64,000 bases of DNA from an uncultured Muribaculaceae bacterium (GCA_958436175.1 CAUBJF010000005.1:124001-188000), one strand, 5' to 3'; positions 42,479 to 52,335 are shown, numbered from the stretch's first letter. A program made the numbers and translations. The notes: generated from the sequence alone by a model not told the origin.

Positions 42479-45172
42479 ATGAGCGACGATTTCGACAATA
42501 AAGACCCTGAAGATAATACCGACTACGTAGAAAATACAGAGACACGATGCCCTTACACCAGTCCTGAAGACCTTGTGCGCCATCACCTGCGCGGAATGTA
42601 CCAGTCCTGGTTCCTGGAGTACGCTTCCTATGTGATTCTCGAGCGTGCCGTACCCCACATCGACGACGGTCTCAAACCCGTCCAGAGGCGTATCCTCCAC
42701 GCCATGAAGACCATCGACGACGGACGTTTCAACAAAGTGGCCAACATCGTCGGTACAACCATGCAGTACCATCCCCACGGCGATGCCTCCATCAAGGATG
42801 CCCTCGTGCAGCTGGGCCAGAAAGACCTCCTGGTCGAGACGCAGGGTAACTGGGGCAACATACTGACCGGCACGGCAGCCGCTGCAGCACGTTATATCGA
42901 GGCCCGTCTGAGCCTCTTCGCATCGGAAGTGCTCTTCAACCCGAAGGTGACGGAATGGACTCTCAGCTACGACGGCCGCAAGCGCGAACCCGTCACCCTT
43001 CCTACAAAGTTCCCTCTTCTGTTGGCTCAGGGTGCGGAAGGTATCGCCGTCGGTCTTTCGTCGAAAATCCTTCCGCACAACTTCAACGAGCTTCTCGATG
43101 CTGCCATAGCCTGTGTTCGCGGCGAGGACTTCAAGCTCTATCCCGACTTCCCGACCGGAGGCATGATAGATATCAGCCGCTACAATGACGGCAAAAGAGG
43201 CGGCGCACTCAAAGTACGTGCCAAGATCGAGAAAATCGACTCGCGCACCCTCAACATCACCGAGCTTCCGTTCGGAAAGACATCGGGAACACTCATCGAC
43301 TCCATCCTCAAAGCATTCGAACGAGGCCAGATCAAGATACGCAAAGTCGAGGACAACACGGCCTCCGAAGCCTCCATTCTCGTCCACCTCATACCCGGAA
43401 CCTCGAGCGACAAGACCATTGATGCCCTCTACGCCTTCACAGACTGCGAAGTCAACATATCGCCCAACTGCTGCGTCATACGCGACGACAAACCCTGTTT
43501 CCTCGGTGTAAGCGACGTGCTCCGCCACAATGTCGAGACTACCAAGCGCATCATCACCTCTGAGCTGAACGTCGAACTGGGCGAGAACCGCGAGAAACTT
43601 CTGTCGGCCTCTCTCGAAAAAATCTTCATAGAGGAGCGCATCTACAAGGACAAAGAATACGAAGAAGCCCGCAACCTCGACGCCGCCGTCGAACATGTCG
43701 ACAGCCGTCTGGAGCCTTACAAAGCGTCGCTGACACGCGAAGTGACACGCGACGACATCCTCAAGCTCTTCGAAATCAAGATGAAGCGCATACTCCGCTT
43801 CAATTCCGAAGAAGCCGAAAAGGCTCTTGAAGACCTCCGAAGCCGCATATCGGACATACTCGACAAGCTCGATCATATCGACGACGTGACAGTCGATTGG
43901 TACAACTACCTGAAAAACAAGTACGGCGAAGCATATCCACGCCGTACCGTCATACGTTCCTTCGACAACATCCAGGCCACCACCGTCGCCGAGGCCAACG
44001 AGAAGCTCTATATCAACCGCGAGGAAGGCTTCATAGGCACCGGGCTCAAAAAAGACGAGTTCGTATGCAACTGCTCCTCCATCGACGACGTGATAATCTT
44101 CTACCGCGACGGCCGCTACAAAATCGTCAAAGTTCAGGACAAACTCTTCGTCGGCAAAAATATACTCTACCTCAACGTCTACAAGCGCAACGACCAGCGC
44201 ACCATCTACAACGTCATCTACCAGAACGGCAAGGGCGGTGTCTACTACATGAAACGCTTCGCCGCCACGAGCATGACACGCGACAAGGAATACACCCTCA
44301 CCAACGAGCTTCAGCCCGGCTCGCGCATAGCATGGTTCAGCGCCAACCCCAACGGCGAAGCCGAAGTCGTCAAAGTGACACTCAAGCCCAAGCTGCGCCT
44401 CAAGAACCTATCCTTCGATGTCGACTTCTCCAAACTTGCCATCAAAGGCCGTGCCGCCCAGGGCAACCTCGTGACCAAGAACGAAGTACACCGTTTCTCG
44501 CTCAAGGAGCGCGGTGCCTCGACCCTCGGAGGCCGTCAGGTGTGGTTCGACTACGACGTGATGCGCCTTAACTACGACGGCCGCGGCACATACCTCGGAG
44601 AGTTCGGCGGCAACGACAAGATTCTTGTCATCCTGCCCGACGGATATTACCGCACGACAAGCTTCGACCCCACAAATCACTACGAAGAAAAAGTGGTACG
44701 GCTCGAAAAATTCAAACCGGGAAAAGTATGGACAGCCGTTCTCTACGATGCGGACCAGAACTACGCATATCTTAAACGCTTCACCTTCGAGGAAGCCAAC
44801 AAACCTCAGCGTTTCATCGGCGATAACTCACAGTCGAAGCTCTTCGCCCTGTCCGACAAGGAGGCCCCGATGTTCCGCGTCATTTTCGGCGGCGATGACA
44901 TCACCCGTCCTACAATCGAAATCGATGCCGAGACATTCATCGGAGTAAAATCGTACAAGGCACGAGGAAAGCGAGTCAGCAACTTCGAAGTAGCCGAAAT
45001 CGAAGAACTCGATCCGAAACGCCCCGATTCCGCCCCTGCCGACGACGAAGAATCCGACAGCCCGGCAATGGATGAGGAGAACACAGAGACCATAACGCCC
45101 GACGATAGTTCCGACGAAGAAATACGGGATGAAATCAACGGCCAGGAACGCCTTTTCAGCGACTATGAATAA
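42479..45172 (+). CDS. parC: DNA topoisomerase IV subunit A (GyrA/ParC family)
   Basis: 897 residues. This is the breakage-reunion subunit that decatenates daughter chromosomes. QYHPHGD is at 97-102 and the catalytic Tyr139 lies in AAARYIEARLS. The C-terminal part is a beta-propeller-like DNA-wrapping domain ending in an acidic tail (DDEESDSPAMDEENTE). At the quinolone-resistance positions, the residue matching E. coli GyrA Ser83 is Ala103 and the residue matching Asp87 is Asp107. The distinct N-terminus and sequence fit ParC of Bacteroidetes better than GyrA; the partner parE is not in the window. Overlap with the next gene is 8 bp. Confidence 0.92.
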   Translation: MSDDFDNKDPEDNTDYVENTETRCPYTSPEDLVRHHLRGMYQSWFLEYASYVILERAVPHIDDGLKPVQRRILHAMKTIDDGRFNKVANIVGTTMQYHPHGDASIKDALVQLGQKDLLVETQGNWGNILTGTAAAAARYIEARLSLFASEVLFNPKVTEWTLSYDGRKREPVTLPTKFPLLLAQGAEGIAVGLSSKILPHNFNELLDAAIACVRGEDFKLYPDFPTGGMIDISRYNDGKRGGALKVRAKIEKIDSRTLNITELPFGKTSGTLIDSILKAFERGQIKIRKVEDNTASEASILVHLIPGTSSDKTIDALYAFTDCEVNISPNCCVIRDDKPCFLGVSDVLRHNVETTKRIITSELNVELGENREKLLSASLEKIFIEERIYKDKEYEEARNLDAAVEHVDSRLEPYKASLTREVTRDDILKLFEIKMKRILRFNSEEAEKALEDLRSRISDILDKLDHIDDVTVDWYNYLKNKYGEAYPRRTVIRSFDNIQATTVAEANEKLYINREEGFIGTGLKKDEFVCNCSSIDDVIIFYRDGRYKIVKVQDKLFVGKNILYLNVYKRNDQRTIYNVIYQNGKGGVYYMKRFAATSMTRDKEYTLTNELQPGSRIAWFSANPNGEAEVVKVTLKPKLRLKNLSFDVDFSKLAIKGRAAQGNLVTKNEVHRFSLKERGASTLGGRQVWFDYDVMRLNYDGRGTYLGEFGGNDKILVILPDGYYRTTSFDPTNHYEEKVVRLEKFKPGKVWTAVLYDADQNYAYLKRFTFEEANKPQRFIGDNSQSKLFALSDKEAPMFRVIFGGDDITRPTIEIDAETFIGVKSYKARGKRVSNFEVAEIEELDPKRPDSAPADDEESDSPAMDEENTETITPDDSSDEEIRDEINGQERLFSDYE

Positions 45173-46019
45173 ACTAAAGACATTCTTTGCGTGGATATTC
45201 TGCCTCGCGGCAACCACAGCTTACGCCCAGGAAGAAGCCGCTGAAATCGAGCGGCCCGTACTGTCGGCCTATACTTTCGAAGCCGGATCGGCACACCTTG
45301 CCGAGACATATCTCTCCCCCTTGAAATACTCCGGCTGGGCTCTCGGGCTCGGCTACGAACGTATGCAGGCCATGCGCTTCAACCCGGAGAAGTGGGTCAT
45401 GCAGCTCAATTTCCGTCTGCGTGGCGAAGGCACACAGAACACAGTCGGCAATGCCGATATGTGGAACCTCGGCCTTGAGATGCGCTGGGGAATGCAGAGA
45501 GTGTTCCGTCTCGACAGAGGATGGAAAGTCTTCGCAGGCGGCTCGACAGGCATAGATGCCGGAGTGATCTACAATCCCCGCAACAGCAACAACCCCGTGG
45601 CCGTCAAGGCGGCATGGACCGTGGGCGCTCTCGGGGCTGTGGCATACAACGGCACATGGCGTAAGATACCCTTCTGCCTTCGCTACCAGCTCAACGTGCC
45701 GCTGACAGGCGTGTTCTTCTCCCCGGCATACGGCGAGCTATATTATGAAATCTACATGGGCAACCACAAGGGACTCGCCCGTGCTGCATGGTTCGGCAAC
45801 TACTTCCGCATGGACAACCTCCTGACGCTCGACATGCGTTTCGGACGCACCACTCTGCGTCTGGGATACCGTCTGGATGCTCTTTCGCAGGAAGCGTCGC
45901 ACATTGTGACGCGCCGCGTATCGCATACGGCAGTGATCGGTGTAGTCAACGAATGGATATCACTGGGAGTAAAGCCCTCTCTGTCTGAAAAAACAAAAAT
46001 CATAAACGCGCTCTACTGA
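45165..46019 (+). CDS. DUF3316 family protein, secreted
   Basis: 284 residues. The ATG at 45165 gives a clean signal peptide (MNKLKTFFAWIFCLAATTAYAQ); an earlier in-frame start lies deeper inside parC. The body is rich in aromatic residues and alternating polar/hydrophobic strands with Gly/Asn, as in an outer-membrane-associated beta-barrel, and matches DUF3316. Function is unknown. Its ATG overlaps the parC stop region by 8 bp, and its TGA overlaps the next ATG. Confidence 0.82.
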   Translation: MNKLKTFFAWIFCLAATTAYAQEEAAEIERPVLSAYTFEAGSAHLAETYLSPLKYSGWALGLGYERMQAMRFNPEKWVMQLNFRLRGEGTQNTVGNADMWNLGLEMRWGMQRVFRLDRGWKVFAGGSTGIDAGVIYNPRNSNNPVAVKAAWTVGALGAVAYNGTWRKIPFCLRYQLNVPLTGVFFSPAYGELYYEIYMGNHKGLARAAWFGNYFRMDNLLTLDMRFGRTTLRLGYRLDALSQEASHIVTRRVSHTAVIGVVNEWISLGVKPSLSEKTKIINALY

Positions 46020-47113
46020 TGGCTATACCACGAATCATACGTCGGACGGCTTTTACGCTGACGGCACTCCTTTCCTATACCATGCTCCTGTCTGGCTGCC
46101 ACTCGATAGAAAGCTGGGACAATGATGTCTACGGCAACTTCGATGCCCTATGGACCGTCCTCGACGAGCATTACTGCTTCTTCGAGAGCAAGGATGTCGA
46201 CTGGGAAGAAGTCGGACAACGCTACCGCGCACAGATTGACCCCGAATGGGACGAGAAGGAGCTGTTCAAGCACTGCGCCGCTATGCTCGACGAACTCCGC
46301 GACGGCCACACCAACCTCATATCGTGGTTCGACGTGTCGTACTACCGCAAATGGTGGTCGGACTATCCGCAGAACTTCAATCTCCGCCTCATACAGCAGT
46401 ACTACCTCAACTTCGACTACCACAGCGGGGGTGGAATCATCTATAAGCTCCTCGAAGAGCGCAATGTAGGCTACATGCGCTATTCATCCTTCTCGGCGGG
46501 ATTCGGCGATAGTTTCGTCGACGAAATGCTCCTGAGCATGAAGGATGCCGACGGACTCATCATCGATGTCCGCGACAACGGTGGCGGCGACATGACCAAT
46601 GTCGAGAAACTCGTGGCTCATTTCCTCGAAGAGAAAACACTTGCCGGTTACCTCGTGCACAAGACAGGCCCAGGCCACAAGGATTTCTCCAAACCATATG
46701 CTTACTACTTCGAGCCTGTAGAAAACCATGTACGCTGGCTCAAGCCGGTCATAGTCCTCGCAAACAGAAGCACTTTCAGCGCAGCCAACAACTTCGTATC
46801 GGTCATGAAGAGCCTTCCCCATGTTGCAGTCGTCGGAGCGACGAGCGGCGGTGGCAGCGGCATGCCATTCTCATCGGAGATACCATGCGGATGGAGCGTC
46901 CGCTTCTCCGCGTGCCCTGTCTATGATGCCGATATGAAGCTGACGGAACACGGAGTGGAGCCTACACAGGGAGGCGCTATCGACATGGACCCTGAAGAAG
47001 AGGCCAAGGGCATCGACACCATCCTCGAATTCGCCATCAAGGTCCTCAACGACTTCGCAGAGCAAAATAAACCTGAAGGCCAGGCACTGAAATTACCAAT
47101 GATTGCACAATAA
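46019..47113 (+). CDS. S41 family peptidase lipoprotein (Ctp/tricorn-core like)
   Basis: 364 residues. The signal peptide ends in a lipobox (LLSGC). The C-terminal protease domain shows LIIDVRDNGGGD, then ANRSTFSAANNFVSVMK with the nucleophile Ser in the STFSAA segment; a helical N-terminal region precedes it. There is no obvious PDZ domain. S41 enzymes cut near C-termini or process periplasmic peptides. It starts on the last base of the DUF3316 stop (TGATG), indicating tight coupling with that membrane protein. Function of the pair is unknown. Confidence 0.88.
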   Translation: MAIPRIIRRTAFTLTALLSYTMLLSGCHSIESWDNDVYGNFDALWTVLDEHYCFFESKDVDWEEVGQRYRAQIDPEWDEKELFKHCAAMLDELRDGHTNLISWFDVSYYRKWWSDYPQNFNLRLIQQYYLNFDYHSGGGIIYKLLEERNVGYMRYSSFSAGFGDSFVDEMLLSMKDADGLIIDVRDNGGGDMTNVEKLVAHFLEEKTLAGYLVHKTGPGHKDFSKPYAYYFEPVENHVRWLKPVIVLANRSTFSAANNFVSVMKSLPHVAVVGATSGGGSGMPFSSEIPCGWSVRFSACPVYDADMKLTEHGVEPTQGGAIDMDPEEEAKGIDTILEFAIKVLNDFAEQNKPEGQALKLPMIAQ

Positions 47114-47117
47114 TCCT

Positions 47118-47125
47118 TATATTTG
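47118..47125 (+). promoter_or_regulatory. -7 element of ilvA (weak)
   Basis: TATATTTG is 28 nt before the ilvA ATG, but the nearest TTG (47103) is only 12 nt away instead of 19-21. Confidence 0.4.
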
Positions 47126-47152
47126 CCAGAAGAAACAAACCAATCTTGAAAT

Positions 47153-48349
47153 ATGCTTGAAATTAGTGAAATATTCAATGCGGCAGCCGTCCTCAAAGGA
47201 GTAGCACGCAAAACGGCCATCATACCGGCTCCCAAAATCAACCCTGAAGCCGACGTATATCTAAAGACCGAGAACCTTCAGCTGACAGGCTCGTTCAAGC
47301 TTCGCGGTGCCTACTACAAGATTTCGCAGCTCAGCGAAGAAGAAAAAGCGAAAGGTGTCATCGCCTGTTCTGCCGGCAACCACGCGCAGGGTGTGGCTCT
47401 CGGCGCGACTCACAACGGTATAAAGTCCATCATCTGCCTTCCTGCCGGTGCCCCCATCTCCAAAATAGAGGCTACCAAGGGCTACGGTGCCGAAGTATGC
47501 CTCGTGCCGGGTGTCTACGATGATGCCTATGCCAAGGCAATAGAGCTCCAGAAAGAACACGGATACACCTTCGTCCACCCCTTCGACGACCCCAAAGTCA
47601 TAGCCGGACAGGGCACCATCGGCCTTGAGATACTCGAACAGATGCCCGACGTACAGGCCATAGTCGTTCCTATCGGCGGCGGCGGCCTCATCTCCGGCGT
47701 GGCATTCGCTGTCAAGACCCTGCGTCCCGACGTGAAAGTCTACGGCGTACAGAGCTCCGGCGCTCCCTCTATGGCCGCATCGCTCAAGGAAGGCAAGCTC
47801 TGCCACCTCAACGATGTCAGCACCATCGCCGACGGCATCGCCGTCAAGGAGCCAGGTGTCAACACCTTCGAGATCTGCAACCAGTACGTCGACGAGGTAG
47901 TCACCGTCAGCGACGAGGAGACGGCAGCCGCCATCCTTGCCCTCATCGAGCAGCAGAAACTCGTTGCCGAAGGTGCCGGTGCGGTATCCGTGGCAGCTGT
48001 CATGTTCAACAAAGTCCCTGTCAAAGGCCTTAAGACTGTCTGCCTCGTATCGGGCGGCAATATCGATGTCAACACCCTCAGCCGCGTCATCACACGCGGA
48101 CTCAACAAGAGCGGCCGCAACTACACCTTCATCATCGACCTCGCCGACAAACCCGGCCAGCTCTCCGGCGTATGCAGCGTCATAGGCGCGAAGGGCGGCA
48201 ACATCATCTCCGTGACACACGAACGCATCAACACAAGCTCGGAAATCAACGGATGCACCATCCGCCTCGAACTCGAGACACGCGATAGTTCACATATCGA
48301 CAGCATCCGGAAGGCACTCGGAGATGCCGGCTACAAAGTAATGAACTAA
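47153..48349 (+). CDS. ilvA: Threonine ammonia-lyase with C-terminal ACT domain
   Basis: 398 residues. It deaminates L-threonine to 2-oxobutanoate, either for isoleucine synthesis or catabolism. The pyridoxal-phosphate lysine lies in TGSFKLRGAYY, the phosphate-binding loop is SAGNHAQGV, and GGGGLISG and SGGNIDV complete the active site. A single ACT-type domain (about 325-398, DKPGQLSGVCSVIGAKGGNI) could bind amino acids for feedback. The ~400-residue form with one ACT domain is the shorter type. It follows the S41 gene by 39 bp. Confidence 0.95.
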   Translation: MLEISEIFNAAAVLKGVARKTAIIPAPKINPEADVYLKTENLQLTGSFKLRGAYYKISQLSEEEKAKGVIACSAGNHAQGVALGATHNGIKSIICLPAGAPISKIEATKGYGAEVCLVPGVYDDAYAKAIELQKEHGYTFVHPFDDPKVIAGQGTIGLEILEQMPDVQAIVVPIGGGGLISGVAFAVKTLRPDVKVYGVQSSGAPSMAASLKEGKLCHLNDVSTIADGIAVKEPGVNTFEICNQYVDEVVTVSDEETAAAILALIEQQKLVAEGAGAVSVAAVMFNKVPVKGLKTVCLVSGGNIDVNTLSRVITRGLNKSGRNYTFIIDLADKPGQLSGVCSVIGAKGGNIISVTHERINTSSEINGCTIRLELETRDSSHIDSIRKALGDAGYKVMN

Positions 48350-48366
48350 TCAAACCATCATCCATC

Positions 48367-49587
48367 ATGAAAAAAATCCTGCTACTTACCCTTGCAGCCG
48401 TTATTGGACTCCCAGCATTCGCAGCCGAGACAGACAGCAAGGAAGCAAGCGACACCGCATTTATCTTCACCGACATCATCAGCCTGCCGACAACGCCTGT
48501 CAAGGACCAGAACAAGTCGGGGACATGCTGGTGCTTCTCCGGCACCTCCTTCTTCGAGGACGAAATCCTCCACAAGACCGGCGATACCCTCGACATATCC
48601 GAAATGTACACCGTCCGCAAATGCTATGAGGACAAAGCCGACCGCTTCGTGCGCCTCTACGGCCAGACCCACTTCGCAGCCGGTGGTTCCGGCCTTGACG
48701 TGCCCTACGTATGGAAACGCTACGGTGCTATGCCCGAAGAAGCATACCGCGGCCTCAACTACGGCGAGGACAGCCACGTACACGGAGAACTCGACGGCGC
48801 TCTCGCTGCATATCTCAAGACCGTCGTAGCCAAGCCCAACGGCAAGATCAGCACCGCATGGCGACAGGGCGTGAAAGGCATCCTCGACGCTTATCTCGGC
48901 GAAGTACCCGAAACTTTCGAATACAAAGGCAAGACTTACACCCCTAAGAGCTACGCCGAAAGCCTCCCCATCGTCATCGAGGACTATATCCCCCTGACCT
49001 CCTTCACACACCACCCCTACTACGAGACTTTCCCCTTCGAAGTGCCCGACAACTGGCTCTGGGGCTCGTACTACAACCTTCCACTCGATGAATTCAAGGC
49101 CGTAGTCGACAACTCGCTCGAAAAAGGCCATACACTCGTATGGGCTGCCGATGTCAGCGAAGGCGGTTTCAAATGGAACAAGGGTGTCGCCCTGATGCCC
49201 AAAGGCAAGACCGAAGGCGACATGGAAGGCACCGAGCTCTCGCGCTGGGTGAAACTCTCCGACAAGGAACGCATGAATGAAAAATACGACTTCAAGGCAC
49301 CCGTCGAAGAAATCGTTGTGACTCCCGAACTCCGTCAGGAGATGTTCGACAACCAGGAGACCACCGACGACCACGGCATGGAAATCGTCGGCGTTGCAAA
49401 GGACCAGAAAGGCAACCGCTACTACAAGGTACGCAACTCATGGAACACCAACAACGAGTACAACGGATTCTTCTATGTTTCCGAACCATACTTCCTGGCC
49501 AAGACAGTCAACATCCTCGTTCACCGCGACGCCATCCCTGTCGATATCCAGAAGAAACTCGGCCTCGCCCGCAGCGTCAAGAAATGA
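48367..49587 (+). CDS. Exported C1-family aminopeptidase (bleomycin-hydrolase type)
   Basis: 406 residues. The signal peptide MKKILLLTLAAVIGLPAFAAE is present, so the enzyme works outside the cytoplasm. The papain-fold triad is visible: Cys in KDQNKSGTCWCFSG, His in TTDDHGMEIVG, and Asn in KVRNSWNT. PepC/bleomycin hydrolase relatives are normally cytoplasmic aminopeptidases; the exported form is characteristic of Bacteroidales. It is 17 bp after ilvA and overlaps the next gene by 4 bp (ATGA). Confidence 0.92.
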   Translation: MKKILLLTLAAVIGLPAFAAETDSKEASDTAFIFTDIISLPTTPVKDQNKSGTCWCFSGTSFFEDEILHKTGDTLDISEMYTVRKCYEDKADRFVRLYGQTHFAAGGSGLDVPYVWKRYGAMPEEAYRGLNYGEDSHVHGELDGALAAYLKTVVAKPNGKISTAWRQGVKGILDAYLGEVPETFEYKGKTYTPKSYAESLPIVIEDYIPLTSFTHHPYYETFPFEVPDNWLWGSYYNLPLDEFKAVVDNSLEKGHTLVWAADVSEGGFKWNKGVALMPKGKTEGDMEGTELSRWVKLSDKERMNEKYDFKAPVEEIVVTPELRQEMFDNQETTDDHGMEIVGVAKDQKGNRYYKVRNSWNTNNEYNGFFYVSEPYFLAKTVNILVHRDAIPVDIQKKLGLARSVKK

Positions 49588-50090
49588 ATAAATCAAAACT
49601 CATAATACCCGCCGTTCTTGCAGCTCTCGCTTTCGGGGGCTGCAAGACCAGCGAAGCCAACTACCGCGCAGCCTACGAGAAAGCCGTGGCCGGGCGCGAA
49701 GCAGAGAATGATGTCGAGAACACAATCTACGGCGCGAACCGCCGCAGTATGGGCTCCAAGACCATAGCTCTGCCCGACAGCACCACTCTCGAAGTGCGCA
49801 ACATCGGTGTCCGCGTCACCAAAGACGGAGGAGGCATACGCGAAAACCTGCACCGCTACAGCATCGTAGCCGGACAGTTCAAGCAGCTTTTCAATGCCAA
49901 GAGCCTCCGCGAAAGACTCCTCGATGCGGGATATCCCGGGGCATTCATCGTCGAGACCTCCGAACCGTATTATTATATCATAGCCACATCGGTCGACAGT
50001 CCTCAGGAGGCAGCCGCCGCCCTCGAAAAAATCAAGAAGGACGCACCGATACCCATGAAAGAGCCCCTGCCTTTCATCCTTGCGCGTTAA
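49584..50090 (+). CDS. SPOR-domain lipoprotein
   Basis: 168 residues from the ATG at 49584, which begins a short signal peptide with a lipobox-like end (AALAFGGC). The C-terminal half (about 85-165) has the SPOR beta-alpha pattern RYSIVAGQFKQLFNAKSLRERLLDAGY in outline and would bind denuded peptidoglycan. Its function beyond cell-wall binding is unknown. It is translationally coupled to the upstream aminopeptidase by a 4-bp overlap. Confidence 0.83.
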   Translation: MNKSKLIIPAVLAALAFGGCKTSEANYRAAYEKAVAGREAENDVENTIYGANRRSMGSKTIALPDSTTLEVRNIGVRVTKDGGGIRENLHRYSIVAGQFKQLFNAKSLRERLLDAGYPGAFIVETSEPYYYIIATSVDSPQEAAAALEKIKKDAPIPMKEPLPFILAR

Positions 50091-50126
50091 GCACAGTCTT
50101 ACCTCACTAAACTTTTATATCAGCAG

Positions 50127-50960
50127 ATGAAGAATATCGTTACCCGGTCGATGTCCGGAATTGTATATGTCGCCCTTATCGTAGTATGTATATTGCTCGG
50201 CAACCCATGGTTCATGTTGCTGACGGCCTTGTTCACCGTCCTTGCCATGGCCGAGTTCCAGCATATCGTCCTCCCTCCGGCACATACCCGACTCCTCGGC
50301 CTGACACGCGTCACGGACATCCTCGCAGGTCTCTGCATCTGCTGCTTCCCGACCATTGCGAACTACAATCTCACCATCGGCATCATCCTCCTTGCCGTAG
50401 GCGGTGCCTATCCCCTGCTCCGCTTTATCTTAGCTCTCTACGACCGCTCCGACAAGCCTTTTGCCGATGTCGCATGGTCCATGGGCTCACTGGCCTACAT
50501 AGCCCTTCCGATGATGCTCCTCAACGGAACCGGCGAACTTGCCAGCCCTGAAGGAAAAAGCATACTGCTCCCCATGTTCGTCATGATATGGCTTAATGAC
50601 ACCGGAGCTTACTGTGTAGGCTCGCTTTGCGGACGCCGCAAACTCTTCGAACGTCTGTCGCCCAAGAAGTCCTGGGAAGGATTTTTCGGCGGTCTTGCCT
50701 TCTGCATCATCGCAGGCATCCTCTGTTCGACATGGCTGCACCTCGGTGTATTCAACCTTATCGAATGGGTAGGTTTCGGCGTGATGGTCTGCATCTTCTC
50801 GACCTGGGGCGACCTCTTCGAATCGCTTCTCAAGCGCACCCACGGCATCAAGGATTCGGGCAAGCTCATACCCGGCCACGGAGGCATCCTCGACCGTATC
50901 GACTCGCTCCTCTTCGTCGGAAGCGCTACATTCTTCTATTATCTGGCTATAAGTCTCTAA
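50127..50960 (+). CDS. cdsA: Phosphatidate cytidylyltransferase
   Basis: 277 residues with about eight membrane helices. It makes CDP-diacylglycerol from phosphatidate and CTP. The C-terminal family signature KDSGKLIPGHGGILDRIDS carries the conserved Asp residues for metal and CTP binding. Its last 4 bases overlap the convergent radA stop. It is the last gene of the + strand run from parC. Confidence 0.96.
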   Translation: MKNIVTRSMSGIVYVALIVVCILLGNPWFMLLTALFTVLAMAEFQHIVLPPAHTRLLGLTRVTDILAGLCICCFPTIANYNLTIGIILLAVGGAYPLLRFILALYDRSDKPFADVAWSMGSLAYIALPMMLLNGTGELASPEGKSILLPMFVMIWLNDTGAYCVGSLCGRRKLFERLSPKKSWEGFFGGLAFCIIAGILCSTWLHLGVFNLIEWVGFGVMVCIFSTWGDLFESLLKRTHGIKDSGKLIPGHGGILDRIDSLLFVGSATFFYYLAISL

Positions 50961-52324
50961 CCGAACAGCTCCCGGAAGGCATCGGCCACCTTCGCCACTT
51001 CGTGAAGGCGGATGTTCAGTTTCGACGTATCGAAACCTTTCAGGTTGGCTTCCGGCAGGAGCATATCCGTAAATCCCAGCTTCTCAGCCTCCAGGATACG
51101 CTGCTCGATGCGTGTCACGGGGCGAATCTCGCCCGTCAGGCCTACTTCACCGGCCATGCACCATCCACGGGGTATAGACATGTCGACATTGCTCGACAGG
51201 ATGGCCGAAATCACACCGAGGTCGAGCGCGGGATCGCTCACACGTAGACCTCCGGCAATATTCAGAAATACGTCCTTCTGCCCGAGCTTGAAGCCTACAC
51301 GCTTCTCGAGCACGGCAAGGAGCATATTCATACGTTTGGCATCGAAACCGGTCACGCTGCGCTGCGGAGTGCCGTATGCAGCCGTGCTGACAAGAGCCTG
51401 AATCTCGATTAAGAAGGGACGCACGCCCTCGAGAGTAACGCCGACGGCAACACCGGAAAGATCGTCCGTGTTCTGTCCCAGAAGGAGCTCGGATGGATTC
51501 GTCACCTCGCGAAGGCCTCGGCGCACCATCTCGTAGATACCTATCTCCGAAGTGCTTCCGAAGCGGTTCTTGATGGCACGGAGCAGACGGTACATATACT
51601 GGCTGTCGCCTTCGAACTGAAGCACGGCATCCACGATATGTTCGAGGACTTTTGGTCCGGCGATACTGCCCTCCTTGTTGATATGGCCGATAAGGATAAC
51701 GGGCACTCCGCTCTCCTTGGCGAACTTCAACAGCGAGGCGGCACACTCCCTGACCTGGCTGACACTTCCGGCCGACGAATCGAGGGCATCCGAGGCGATG
51801 GTCTGTATGGAATCGACGACAACGATGTCGGGAGTGACTTCCTCGATATGGTCGAAGATATTTTCAAGCGAAGTCTCGCATACGATGAATACATTGTCGC
51901 TTCCACGACCTATGCGGTCGGCCCTGAGCTTGAGCTGCGAGGCACTCTCCTCGCCCGAGACATAGAGAACACGACGCGAACGGATAGAAAGAACGTTCTG
52001 TAGGACGAGCGTCGACTTTCCGATGCCCGGTTCGCCGCCGATGAGGACTATGGAACCTTTGACGAGGCCGCCGCCGAGGACACGGTTGAGTTCGTCGCTC
52101 GGCATGACGATACGGGGTTCGTCGGCAGCCGAGATATCGTTGACAGGCACAGGACGCGACTTGGCACGGGCTACATCTCCCCGTCCCGGTCCGGGAGCCT
52201 GACGCACCTTTTCTTCCACCATCGTATTCCATGCACCGCAAGCCGGACAGCGTCCTGTCCATTTCGGGGAATCGGCTCCACATTCGGTGCAGAACCACAT
52301 CGTTTTCTCTTTAGTCTTTGCCAT
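50957..52324 (-). CDS. radA: DNA repair protein RadA
   Basis: 455 residues. A RecA-like ATPase that aids branch migration in recombination. The N-terminal zinc finger CTECGADSPKWTGRCPACGAW is present with its four Cys; Walker A is GGEPGIGKST; the RadA-specific IKNRFGSTSEIG is near 250. A C-terminal Lon protease-like domain completes the family. It starts 11 nt after the methyltransferase gene and overlaps cdsA by 4 bp. Confidence 0.96.
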   Translation of the reverse strand: MAKTKEKTMWFCTECGADSPKWTGRCPACGAWNTMVEEKVRQAPGPGRGDVARAKSRPVPVNDISAADEPRIVMPSDELNRVLGGGLVKGSIVLIGGEPGIGKSTLVLQNVLSIRSRRVLYVSGEESASQLKLRADRIGRGSDNVFIVCETSLENIFDHIEEVTPDIVVVDSIQTIASDALDSSAGSVSQVRECAASLLKFAKESGVPVILIGHINKEGSIAGPKVLEHIVDAVLQFEGDSQYMYRLLRAIKNRFGSTSEIGIYEMVRRGLREVTNPSELLLGQNTDDLSGVAVGVTLEGVRPFLIEIQALVSTAAYGTPQRSVTGFDAKRMNMLLAVLEKRVGFKLGQKDVFLNIAGGLRVSDPALDLGVISAILSSNVDMSIPRGWCMAGEVGLTGEIRPVTRIEQRILEAEKLGFTDMLLPEANLKGFDTSKLNIRLHEVAKVADAFRELFG

Positions 52325-52335
52325 AGGAGGAAATT

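Noticed and set aside
42236..43876. Long open frame on the - strand opposite parC (546 codons)
   Set aside because: It is antisense to a firm topoisomerase gene and has no recognisable domain. High G+C with skewed codon use opens such frames.
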